Positions 8,083 through 15,594 of a stretch of DNA of 45,370 nucleotides are shown here, piece by piece. The stretch comes from a virus. Each line of letters opens with the position of its first letter. Positions within the stretch are counted from its first letter, which is position 1. The translations under genes and the position numbers were made by a program. The notes beneath the pieces were generated by a model, which saw nothing but the letters and a program-made list of their open reading frames with translations, was not told the DNA's origin and did not search any database. The DNA lies in the IMG/VR virus record IMGVR_UViG_3300025276_000060, positions 1 to 45,370 of that record. One strand, given 5' to 3'.

Positions 8083-9450
8083 ATGGCTGCTATTTTTAGT
8101 TTATCAGGTATATACAGAGCGTCACCAGGTGGTGCACCTGTTAATATTCAGCAAGCCAGCTTTGCACCATTACCACCAAGCGAGGGTGATACGGTTGAAG
8201 TTGATGATGGTCAGTGGTCTAGCAATACACCGATTGATTACACATACCAATGGCAGCTAGGTAGTGTTGATATTATTGGCGCGACACTTAAAACTCTATT
8301 GATATTGCCAACAATGGTGGGTTCGTCTTTGCGGTGTGTTGTAACTGCAACCAACTTAATTGGGTCATCTTCTTCATTAACCACTAACGAGAGTGTAGAG
8401 CCTGAAAGTCAAATAAAGAGGTTAATTCTCATTGGGGACTCAACAACTTACGGAGTTGGTGGTACTATATCTGGTACTCAGTCTGCGGGTGGTGCAAATA
8501 TAAATTCACCTGCTCAATTGATAGCTAAATACTTCAATGAGCAAAATATTCAATCGTCCGCCAAATCATTCGTTGGTACTGGGGGCAATGGTTCAGTTTC
8601 AACAGCAGCCGAATATTACGATGGCAATCCAGATATGAATATAGAGCTGAATGGGTGGGATCAACTAGATACAAACACTATTGGCGGTGAGTTATTCCAA
8701 GGAGAGCCAGGTTCTGGGATACTAAAGTTCACCATTTCGGGAGTGGATAAGGGGGCTATTGGTATACCTAGGCGAATTTACGGTATATGCGAGTACCGCG
8801 TAGACGGTGGAGACTGGATTGAAGTCAATCAAAATACAAACCCTGATGGTAGTATGGAGAGATTTGATATTGATTTCGGGTCAGTGGGAACACACACAGT
8901 TGAGATTCAGCACAAGTCTGGTGATACCATTTATCTTAATTATGTTGAAACATGGAACTCAAGCGATAAGTTGGTTGTTGTGCCGTGGGGTGCTCGCGGC
9001 TATGGTACAGGCCAATTAATTAGCACTAATAGACCTTGGGATTATACCCCTGCATTATCATCTGTGCCTTTTGATGCTGTACTTATAAATATAGGCATTA
9101 ACGACATTAGGAATGGCGGCTATGGAATTTCAGAGGCTAACTATATTACTCGGGTTAAAGAGTATATAAACTCAGTCAGAGTCGCCAACCCAAATGCAAA
9201 AATAATATTATGTATACCCAATGATATATCAACGGGATTGAGTTATATACCATCTGCGTTGACGGCAATTGCAATAGAAGAAGGTGTTGAGCTTATCGAC
9301 GCCAGAAACGGGGACGGAATGGCGAGCTATGGAATTGCAAACGCAAGTGGAAAAATGAAAGACGCCTTACACCCTAGCATTGATGGTTATAGCGCGATTT
9401 ATGATTACCTATCACCACTGATAAAGGGCTTTATTTATAGTCAACTATAA
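8083..9450 (+). CDS. SGNH/GDSL hydrolase with N-terminal Ig-like domain
   Basis: The 455-aa protein has two parts. Residues about 25-105 look like an Ig-like fold, with YTYQWQLG, a hydrophobic strand and then RCVVTATNLIGSSSS. Residues about 112-455 carry SGNH hydrolase blocks: IGDST with nucleophile Ser120, GTGGNG as the oxyanion block, GINDI with Asn340, and DALHPS with the Asp-x-x-His triad ending in His430. Such enzymes remove acetyl or acyl groups from polysaccharides. Its place among connector genes, rather than with tail fibres, is unusual and suggests a virion-attached esterase on the head or neck. Codon choice changes near position 8400 (more AGA, AGG and AGC), suggesting a swapped-in catalytic module. 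Confidence 0.85.
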   Translation: MAAIFSLSGIYRASPGGAPVNIQQASFAPLPPSEGDTVEVDDGQWSSNTPIDYTYQWQLGSVDIIGATLKTLLILPTMVGSSLRCVVTATNLIGSSSSLTTNESVEPESQIKRLILIGDSTTYGVGGTISGTQSAGGANINSPAQLIAKYFNEQNIQSSAKSFVGTGGNGSVSTAAEYYDGNPDMNIELNGWDQLDTNTIGGELFQGEPGSGILKFTISGVDKGAIGIPRRIYGICEYRVDGGDWIEVNQNTNPDGSMERFDIDFGSVGTHTVEIQHKSGDTIYLNYVETWNSSDKLVVVPWGARGYGTGQLISTNRPWDYTPALSSVPFDAVLINIGINDIRNGGYGISEANYITRVKEYINSVRVANPNAKIILCIPNDISTGLSYIPSALTAIAIEEGVELIDARNGDGMASYGIANASGKMKDALHPSIDGYSAIYDYLSPLIKGFIYSQL

Positions 9451-9498
9451 CTAAAACCTCTTGATTGAGGGTACACCAGAAATAGATGAGTCAACAAT

Positions 9499-9855
9499 AT
9501 GAACACAACCACAGCACTAATATCATTGTTTAAAACCTCACTCACTGATATTGGTGTGTGGGGTGGTACAATACCTGAAAATGCTGATGTCCCTGCAATA
9601 GCTGTTTATAATGTGGCCTTTGCAAATGACAGGGTGTTATCAGGTAAGAAAACTAAACGTGTGTCAACATGGCGAATAACGTTGGTTGATACAACGCAGA
9701 ATTTACAAAACTCAATTGATCAGATAGAATCAATTGACAACATTGTTACTGATGATTTCAATCGTATTTGGGTTGAGTTGTCATTAATAGAACCGAAGGC
9801 GCTTACTGAACCACATCAAAGAGCGTTTTTTGATATTACGATTTATCCGAAATAA
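9499..9855 (+). CDS. Tail terminator / tail completion protein (DUF3168-like)
   Basis: The 118-aa protein has the pattern of gp17/DUF3168-type tail-completion proteins: a short N-terminal helix, a VPAIAVYNV strand, then a segment with KRVSTWRITLVDTT and a C-terminal FFDITIYPK strand. It would cap the tail tube and bind the head connector. The ribosome site is weak. It directly precedes the tail tube gene, as expected for this role. Confidence 0.7.
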   Translation: MNTTTALISLFKTSLTDIGVWGGTIPENADVPAIAVYNVAFANDRVLSGKKTKRVSTWRITLVDTTQNLQNSIDQIESIDNIVTDDFNRIWVELSLIEPKALTEPHQRAFFDITIYPK

Positions 9856-9871
9856 CAGTAAGGGCTTCAAA

Positions 9872-10546
9872 ATGAGTGAAGATGTAATCTTAAATGCCGG
9901 TACAACGGTAGAACACCAGGTCATCGACGGTAGCTGGAAACGTATCCCATCACTAACAGTGCTCGGTGCTGTCGGTGAACAGTCAGACCCGAAAGAAAAA
10001 ACAACGCTAGAAGACCGTATTAAAAAGTATGGTTCAGGCTTACGTGATGCACCAGATAAAAATATGCAAGGTAATTATATTCCTATGCAAGAATCAGGTG
10101 ACGAACATTACGATGACTTCGTGTTGCAACAAGAGTTTATCAACCGTTGTCGTAACCAAGAAGAATTTAACGTTCGTGTTAACTGGTCAGACGGTGAAGT
10201 AACAGGTTTCTTGTTTAAATCGCTTGGTTTCCAATTTAACGAAGGTGGTCAAGAAGACTGGAAAATGTGGACTGTTAACGGTAAACAAAACAGTCGTGTT
10301 ATTTACACTGTTAATGTTACCGGTACTGCTACAGTAGCAACCGCTGGCGAAACTCAACTAACCGCTGGTTGGATACCTTCAGATATTACGTCCGCTGATG
10401 CAGGTGGTGTTGTTTGGACATCAAGCGACGAAACTAAAGCTACTGTTGATGCTGATGGTCTTGTAACGGGTGTTGCCGCTGGTGATGTTATTATCACTGC
10501 TGAAATCCGTGGCGTTGTTGGTTCATTAGAAGTGACAGTGTCATGA
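9872..10546 (+). CDS. Major tail tube protein with C-terminal Big_2 Ig-like domain
   Basis: The 224-aa tube subunit has a beta-rich body (about residues 1-140). It ends with an Ig-like Big_2 domain marked by TAGETQLTAGWIPSD, then WTSSDETKATVDADGLVTG and VAAGDVIITA, a common surface decoration of siphovirus tails. I chose ATG at 9872 because AAGGG lies about 9 nt upstream; in-frame codons upstream overlap the previous gene. Its stop overlaps the chaperone start in an ATGA junction, as expected for tube-chaperone neighbours. Confidence 0.9.
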   Translation: MSEDVILNAGTTVEHQVIDGSWKRIPSLTVLGAVGEQSDPKEKTTLEDRIKKYGSGLRDAPDKNMQGNYIPMQESGDEHYDDFVLQQEFINRCRNQEEFNVRVNWSDGEVTGFLFKSLGFQFNEGGQEDWKMWTVNGKQNSRVIYTVNVTGTATVATAGETQLTAGWIPSDITSADAGGVVWTSSDETKATVDADGLVTGVAAGDVIITAEIRGVVGSLEVTVS

Positions 10547-10932
10547 TTTTAAAGTCTCTCAATCTATCTAACGAGGAACAGAACAAGAAAAAAACTATTC
10601 TTGTTCCTGTTCCTCAATGGGGTGAAGGTGCTGAAATTATGGTCACTGAAATGACTGTTGCTGGTTACATTCGTCGTAATAATTTAACTCGTGTCATCTT
10701 TGATATGAAAGACATCGATGATATTCGACGCACTGGTTTATTAATGTGTGCAGATTTATTATCAACAATGGTTCACCCTGAAACTGGTGATTTCTTGTTG
10801 CCTGAAACTGACCTTGATAAATTTCATGCGACAGTGAATAAAGATAGCCTAGACGACTTGCTAACGGCACAGGGTACACTTAACCCACCTAAAGCATACG
10901 TTGACATGGAGTCAAAAAAAAAGCCGTCTTAA
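10543..10932 (+). CDS. Tail assembly chaperone, short form (gpG-like)
   Basis: The 129-aa chaperone is expected to bind the tape measure protein during tail assembly. The reading frame ends right after a run of nine adenines, where a -1 shift gives the long form. Acidic and helical segments and position between tube and tape measure support the gpG role. The end of the 0 frame reads lysines, then PS and a stop at 10930-10932. Confidence 0.88.
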   Translation: MILKSLNLSNEEQNKKKTILVPVPQWGEGAEIMVTEMTVAGYIRRNNLTRVIFDMKDIDDIRRTGLLMCADLLSTMVHPETGDFLLPETDLDKFHATVNKDSLDDLLTAQGTLNPPKAYVDMESKKKPS

Positions 10933-11141
10933 GTGACGGTAATATGCTACTGATACGTCGAATATGTATGGACCAAGGACGGCCCGTATTCGAGGTTATG
11001 CGTTGGCCGGCTAGTGAACTAGATTATTGGTCAGTGTTCTATAGTATCAAACCCACCGATAAACCTATCATCACTAAAAAAGCAGCTGACAAAGTATCAG
11101 TTACCGAGAGTAAAGCTCATTTCAAAATGTTATTCGGGTGA
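10543..11141 (+). CDS. Tail assembly chaperone, frameshifted long form (gpGT-like)
   Basis: A -1 shift on A AAA AAG at 10917-10923 fuses 127 codons of the short form to 72 codons ending at 11141, giving about 199 aa. The added part reads AVLSDGN, then MLLIRRICMDQGR and VMRWPASELDYWSVFYS, a gpT-like tail. The ATG at 10944 is in this same shifted frame, so a separate start is possible, but it has no ribosome site. In lambda and HK97-type phages the G:GT ratio is set by this slip. I infer the same here. Confidence 0.85.
10914..10939 (+). promoter_or_regulatory. Programmed -1 frameshift site: nine A plus hairpin
   Basis: Nine adenines at 10914-10922 followed by G give the slippery heptamer A AAA AAG, in register with the 0-frame codons AAA and AAG. 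This is the same type of site as E. coli dnaX. CCGTC at 10924-10928 pairs with GACGG at 10935-10939, a small hairpin starting directly after the heptamer and holding the 0-frame stop codon in its loop. The spacing is shorter than the usual 5-9 nt, so the hairpin's role is uncertain. Confidence 0.8.
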
Positions 11142-11144
11142 TTT

Positions 11145-11663
11145 ATGGCACGTGGTTTCGTAGAAATAACAAACTCAGGTTTAACCGAAATAGCTGATTA
11201 TCTCGATAAACTTGCAGACGATTATAACGAAGTTCTGTATCAATCTGTCGAGGCCATGCAGGACGTTGTTGTTGACCGTATTAAAGCCAATTGGGTAGCT
11301 ATGGTCGGTGGGGATGCGGGCGGTTTCGTATATAACTCAATCGGTAAATCAACCATCTACAGTCGCGAGAAAGAGTTCAGTATTGCCGGTACTATGGGTG
11401 TGTACAAACTCGATACTATAAGTGCGTCATTCGGTAAAACAGATAAAGACTTCAACGCTGCACAAATCGCATATTGGGTAGAATACGGAACGTCACGGTT
11501 GAAATCTGGTGCACGTAAACCTCGTAAGGGTGAAATCAGTGATGAAGACCTTATATCTGTTGCGGCCAAGCCATTTATAAGCAATGCTTATAACACAACC
11601 ATAAATGAACAGAATGACGCTTTCAGCATTAAGTTCAACGAACTAATGGATAGAGTAAAATGA
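11145..11663 (+). CDS. HK97 gp10-like neck/tail completion protein
   Basis: The 172-aa protein contains AYWVEYGTSRLKSGARKPRKG and AAKPFISNAYNTT (each in family order), typical of the HK97 gp10-like family. The segment vExGT followed by a proline-phenylalanine motif is its hallmark. Members usually sit between the head-tail joining gene and the tail terminator. Here the gene lies between the chaperones and the tape measure, so the order has been rearranged. It ends in an ATGA overlap with the tape measure gene. Confidence 0.72.
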   Translation: MARGFVEITNSGLTEIADYLDKLADDYNEVLYQSVEAMQDVVVDRIKANWVAMVGGDAGGFVYNSIGKSTIYSREKEFSIAGTMGVYKLDTISASFGKTDKDFNAAQIAYWVEYGTSRLKSGARKPRKGEISDEDLISVAAKPFISNAYNTTINEQNDAFSIKFNELMDRVK

Positions 11664-14239
11664 GTAATGTATTACGTTCCACAACGTTTCAATTAGAGTT
11701 CAACGGTAACGACGGTATTACTGGTGTTAAAACATTCACTAAAGCTGTTCGTGATGCTGATGCTGTCACTGAAGAACTAAATCGTACACTCGGTGAGAAC
11801 ACTACTGTCACCGTTAAAAATGTAAAAGGTAAAAAAGAGTTAACTGCACAGGCTCGACTTGTTGCTAATGAAATGGCTCGTAATGAAAACCGTACTCAAC
11901 GACTAACTGAACAGTATAGTTTTATGGCATCGACTGTCGGTAAAACTGCTGACGAGATACAGGTTTTAAGTGCTGTTCAACAACTCGGTGCCAATGCGTC
12001 AGAGAAACAACGAAAACAGGTTGAACAGTCTGTTATCAGTTACCAGAAATTGCGTGACTCACAAAACCAACAACAAGGTTCAATGCGTAATAGCCGTGGT
12101 GTTATGCAAAACTTTGGTTGGCAAATGCAAGATACCATTGTACAACTCCAGATGGGTACGTCTGCCTTCGTGGTTCTGTCACAACAGGGTTCACAGATGG
12201 CGGCTGCGTTTGGTCCTAAAGGTGCTGTGATTGGTGCATTTATCGCGCTTGCTGGCGTTGTGGGTGGTACGTTATTTAAATCGTTACAATCGGCCACCGA
12301 AAAGACTAAAGACTTTGACAAGGCTAACAAGGCTGTTTCAGAGTACGTAACTATTAACAGTGAAGGTGTTGCTAAACTATCGTCTCGATATGAAGAATTA
12401 GCTCGTTATTCTAAAGAGGCTGCTGATGCTCAGTTAGCTATTGTCCGTGTGAGTGCTAACCAAGCACAAGCTGAAAGTGTAAAACTTATTGGTGAAGAAA
12501 TTAAAGGTTTAGCACGTGACCTTAAAACTCTTGATAAATATGCGTCAGATTCAACAGGGTTTGGTGTATTAGGTAAACTGAAAACTAAAGACCTCGACTT
12601 AATGAAAGAGTCATTTAAACGTCTACAAGGTGAGGTCAATCCTGAAAATATAGCTAATTTTGTGTCATACCTTGGTGAGTTGGAAACCTCTGGTAAAAAA
12701 GGTAATGAAGCCGTATCTGAACTGATGACGTTGCTGAACACACAACTGGTTTCAATGGAGAAGAACAAGAAAATATTAGAAGATACTAAAGATGGTTGGC
12801 AAAACCTTTCTGACGAGTCAACTAAAACCTCCAGTAAAATAGTTGAGAACTTTGAAAAAGAGGCGAGGTTATTAGCCAAGCAAACTGAGACTTACGAGCA
12901 AGAATATGAAAGACGTAGAAAAGTAATATTTGATTTCCTCGATAACGTCAATAAAGATGATGAGAAGTCGAAAAAGAAAGCATCTAAAGCATTCGCAGAC
13001 TTACTTAAATCGGATCAAGACGAAAAAGAAAAAATACGTAAAGATTCTTTTGATAAACAATGGAAAGATATAACGACTGCTTTTGAACAGGAATATAATC
13101 GTACAACTAAGCAGACTGAAACCATTGAACAAGAATATAGTCGTCGTTACGCGCTTATAAAATCTTACATCGAAAAGCCTGGTTACGATGTTTTAAAAGT
13201 AGCTAAAGCAGAGATTGCACTCGAGGAATGGAAAACAGCAGCCTATCAAAAAGAATACGATAAACGTGAGCGTGTACGTCGCCAGATTGAAAATGCTCAA
13301 ACAGCAGCCTATCAAAAAGAATACGATAAACGTGAGCGTGTACGTCGCCAGATTGAAAATGCTCAAACAGCAGCGCGTGGACAAACTGACCCAGTAGGTG
13401 CTGAAGAAAGTAAATATGCAACCAACATAAAAACACTGGAAGACCAAAAGTTATTGTTAAAAGAAGACCAGCTCGAAGAAATTAAACGAATCAATGGTTT
13501 AATTGAGGCTGAAGAAGAACGCCACAAAGACCGAAATGCAGAACTTGAAATGGAGGGTTTGGAGGCTCAAATTGGTGCGTATGCACTTTCAGCACAAAGT
13601 ATGACAAATCTAGTTGATTTAATGTCAACAGGTGCAGAAAGTGTTCGTCAACAAACTGAGGATATGAATGCAACACAGAAGGCTATGTTTGTAACAACAC
13701 AAATAATCGCCGCTGCAATGGCTGTTGTAAACGGTATCTCAATGGGTAGTAAGTTAGCAGATGCAGCGGCAACCTATGATTGGACAGGTGCTACATCAAT
13801 ATCATGGTTAAGTATTGGTACAGCTATAGGTGCTGCACAGGCCGGTGCAATCATGGGTACTACTATTGCTGGTGCATTCGACAACGGTGGTTATATTCCT
13901 GCCGGTCAAATGGGTGCCGTTGCTGGTTTCGGTGACGAGTTTGTGAACGGTACACTAATCCAAGGCCCTGCGAATGTAACGTCACGTAAAGACACCGCTG
14001 AATTATTACGTGACGGTGGCCAATCAGGTACTTCAACTAAATTGAACATTTCTGTTGAGAATAAAATCGAAGGTGGACAATATAGAGTTGAGCAAATAAA
14101 CGAAACTGATGTTAAGATTATTGCGGAACAGGTTTTTAGTAAAAATATTGACAGTGGTGTCAGTGGTGTCTTATCTAACAGTAATTCTAAAACCTCGAAG
14201 TCAATGCGTAAGAGTTATAAAGTAGCGAGGAATCTATAA
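11660..14239 (+). CDS. Tape measure protein
   Basis: The 859-aa protein sets tail length and is ejected with DNA. It is long, alpha-helical and Gln/Lys/Glu-rich. A hydrophobic segment (AVIGAFIALAGVVGGTLF, about residues 192-209) and Ala/Gly-rich stretches occur near TAIGAAQAGAIMGTTIAGA, both typical of membrane-interacting tape measures. The middle holds degenerate repeats of the type EQEYxRR/KEYDKRERVRR, including a perfect 22-residue tandem duplication (positions 13235-13366). The C-terminal FDNGGYIPAGQMG and AELLRDGG are conserved in tape measure proteins. At about 0.15 nm per residue the tail would be near 130 nm. Confidence 0.92.
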   Translation: MSNVLRSTTFQLEFNGNDGITGVKTFTKAVRDADAVTEELNRTLGENTTVTVKNVKGKKELTAQARLVANEMARNENRTQRLTEQYSFMASTVGKTADEIQVLSAVQQLGANASEKQRKQVEQSVISYQKLRDSQNQQQGSMRNSRGVMQNFGWQMQDTIVQLQMGTSAFVVLSQQGSQMAAAFGPKGAVIGAFIALAGVVGGTLFKSLQSATEKTKDFDKANKAVSEYVTINSEGVAKLSSRYEELARYSKEAADAQLAIVRVSANQAQAESVKLIGEEIKGLARDLKTLDKYASDSTGFGVLGKLKTKDLDLMKESFKRLQGEVNPENIANFVSYLGELETSGKKGNEAVSELMTLLNTQLVSMEKNKKILEDTKDGWQNLSDESTKTSSKIVENFEKEARLLAKQTETYEQEYERRRKVIFDFLDNVNKDDEKSKKKASKAFADLLKSDQDEKEKIRKDSFDKQWKDITTAFEQEYNRTTKQTETIEQEYSRRYALIKSYIEKPGYDVLKVAKAEIALEEWKTAAYQKEYDKRERVRRQIENAQTAAYQKEYDKRERVRRQIENAQTAARGQTDPVGAEESKYATNIKTLEDQKLLLKEDQLEEIKRINGLIEAEEERHKDRNAELEMEGLEAQIGAYALSAQSMTNLVDLMSTGAESVRQQTEDMNATQKAMFVTTQIIAAAMAVVNGISMGSKLADAAATYDWTGATSISWLSIGTAIGAAQAGAIMGTTIAGAFDNGGYIPAGQMGAVAGFGDEFVNGTLIQGPANVTSRKDTAELLRDGGQSGTSTKLNISVENKIEGGQYRVEQINETDVKIIAEQVFSKNIDSGVSGVLSNSNSKTSKSMRKSYKVARNL
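13235..13366 (+). repeat. Perfect 66-bp tandem duplication in the tape measure gene
   Basis: Two identical 66-bp units, 13235-13300 and 13301-13366, encode 22 residues each, beginning TAAYQKEYDKRERV. The first 8 nt of a third unit follow (ACAGCAGC). Identity at all synonymous positions indicates a recent event, and the reading frame is preserved. Confidence 0.97.
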
Positions 14240-14745
14240 TGGCCACTAAAGGTGATATATCTGGTTTAGACACACTTAAATTTGGTAGTGAATATTTAAT
14301 ACCCCAAGTTGCACAAGGCGGTTATGAGCGCTACCGTAAATCAGGTGTTGTTCGTAGTGAGGCGGCAGGTGGTGCAACCAGGCAGCGTAAAAAATACTTC
14401 GGTAACACTCACGTTGCTGAGGTGACGTTTTACCTTGAAACCGCTCAACATCAAGACTTCATGGAAATGTTTATCAACCGAAACGAAGGTAAACGTTTTA
14501 TATGTCATTTATCTGCTGATAGACCTGTCGTTGAACCATATGTCGTACAGATAATCAGTGAATGTAATTTTTCTGATGTAGACGCTAAAGACGCAATCGT
14601 GTCTATGACATTAGAAATATTCAGTGCACGTGACCCTGTTCTTGATAACTATATATTTGAAATGTACAGTTTGTACGGTGCAAATTACTCAGGTACATTA
14701 CTAGGCTACCGTGAGATTGTGGAGGCAATGCCTTATGACCAGTGA
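14239..14745 (+). CDS. Putative distal/minor tail protein
   Basis: This 168-aa protein has no clear family signature that I recognise. It has a basic, Arg/Gly-rich N-terminal third and a beta-rich centre (VAEVTFYLETAQHQ). It sits directly after the tape measure (TAATG overlap) and before a DUF1833-like gene, where siphoviruses encode baseplate-hub components. It ends inside the next gene by 11 nt. The role is inferred from position only. Confidence 0.6.
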   Translation: MATKGDISGLDTLKFGSEYLIPQVAQGGYERYRKSGVVRSEAAGGATRQRKKYFGNTHVAEVTFYLETAQHQDFMEMFINRNEGKRFICHLSADRPVVEPYVVQIISECNFSDVDAKDAIVSMTLEIFSARDPVLDNYIFEMYSLYGANYSGTLLGYREIVEAMPYDQ

Positions 14746-15256
14746 TGAACTAAAAGAGATATATGCGAGTGCACCGGTGTCGTCTACAGAAATGGAAGTT
14801 GTTTCTCTATCAGCCCCTTGGTTTAGTCAAACTTATTGGTTGCAAAATGTTGATACAGACCCTATTGATGTTGTTCTTGAAACGGGTGAAACTGTTACTG
14901 TAAATTACGCACCGATGGGTTTGGGTCAAACTAGCAGTAACGCAGATCTAAACTATGAACGCAGTATAGTTATTGAAGAAGTTAACGACATTATTGCCGA
15001 AGAACAATCACGGTTTGACCCCGATATATACGACCCTAAAGATGCTAAAGTAAGCTCACGCGGTTATATCTACTACCGTAATGGTGATGTGAGTTCAATA
15101 CAGACTTCGGTGACTACGGTGACTGTGAGAGACGTTACACGCGACGCATCGACTGGTGCTGTGAATATATCTGCATCGTCAACACCTGCTAACGAGACAT
15201 CGACAGGTGAGGTTGCAACCATAAGTCGTGTTCCTATGCTTGCAGGGTTCTTGTGA
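14735..15256 (+). CDS. Tail tip protein, DUF1833-like
   Basis: The 173-aa protein starts with SDELKEIYASAPVSSTEMEV, and this short acidic helix followed by a beta strand resembles DUF1833 proteins, which occur just upstream of the tail-tip peptidase in many siphoviruses. A later stretch covering ISASSTPANETS is low-complexity. I chose ATG at 14735 because GGAGG lies about 9 nt upstream. It starts inside the previous gene and ends in a GTGA overlap with the peptidase gene. Confidence 0.65.
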   Translation: MTSDELKEIYASAPVSSTEMEVVSLSAPWFSQTYWLQNVDTDPIDVVLETGETVTVNYAPMGLGQTSSNADLNYERSIVIEEVNDIIAEEQSRFDPDIYDPKDAKVSSRGYIYYRNGDVSSIQTSVTTVTVRDVTRDASTGAVNISASSTPANETSTGEVATISRVPMLAGFL

Positions 15257-15594
15257 TTATTGGTAAACACTACAATTACGATAACTACAATTGTGCACAT
15301 TTCGTTAGTGATTGGTATAAAGAAAAACTCAATATTGAAATACCAATCACTAATCAATTCGATATGTCATTCGTCCGCTGGTTGAGAAAGAACTTCACTG
15401 AAATAGATAAACCCATCAATAACTGCCTTGTTGTTATGAAAGATAAAAAATTAAATCATATCGGTGTATACTCTGATTATGGTGTTTATCATAACTACCA
15501 GGTGTCGAACAAACACGGCTCTGTTCAGCATTGGCCGCTTGGTGTTGTTAAACGAAATTTTAAAAAGGTGACGTACTGGAAATGGTTAAAATAA
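15253..15594 (+). CDS. NlpC/P60-like tail-tip cysteine peptidase
   Basis: The 113-aa protein looks like a C40-type peptidoglycan hydrolase of the lambda gpK kind. YNCAHFVSDWY contains the putative nucleophile Cys14, and KLNHIGVY contains His69. A third polar residue is likely among the later His residues. It would cut the cell wall at the tail tip during DNA entry. The start is GTG in a GTGA overlap with the upstream stop, so translation is probably coupled. It overlaps the hub gene by 13 nt. Confidence 0.78.
   Translation: MIIGKHYNYDNYNCAHFVSDWYKEKLNIEIPITNQFDMSFVRWLRKNFTEIDKPINNCLVVMKDKKLNHIGVYSDYGVYHNYQVSNKHGSVQHWPLGVVKRNFKKVTYWKWLK

Noticed and set aside
9451-9498. Terminator after the SGNH gene
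   Set aside because: Only a 4-5 bp CCTC/GAGG hairpin without a T-run is present, too weak to call.
9830-9871. Longer tail tube start (ORF beginning at 9830)
   Set aside because: It overlaps the tail terminator gene and has no ribosome site; AAGGG supports 9872.
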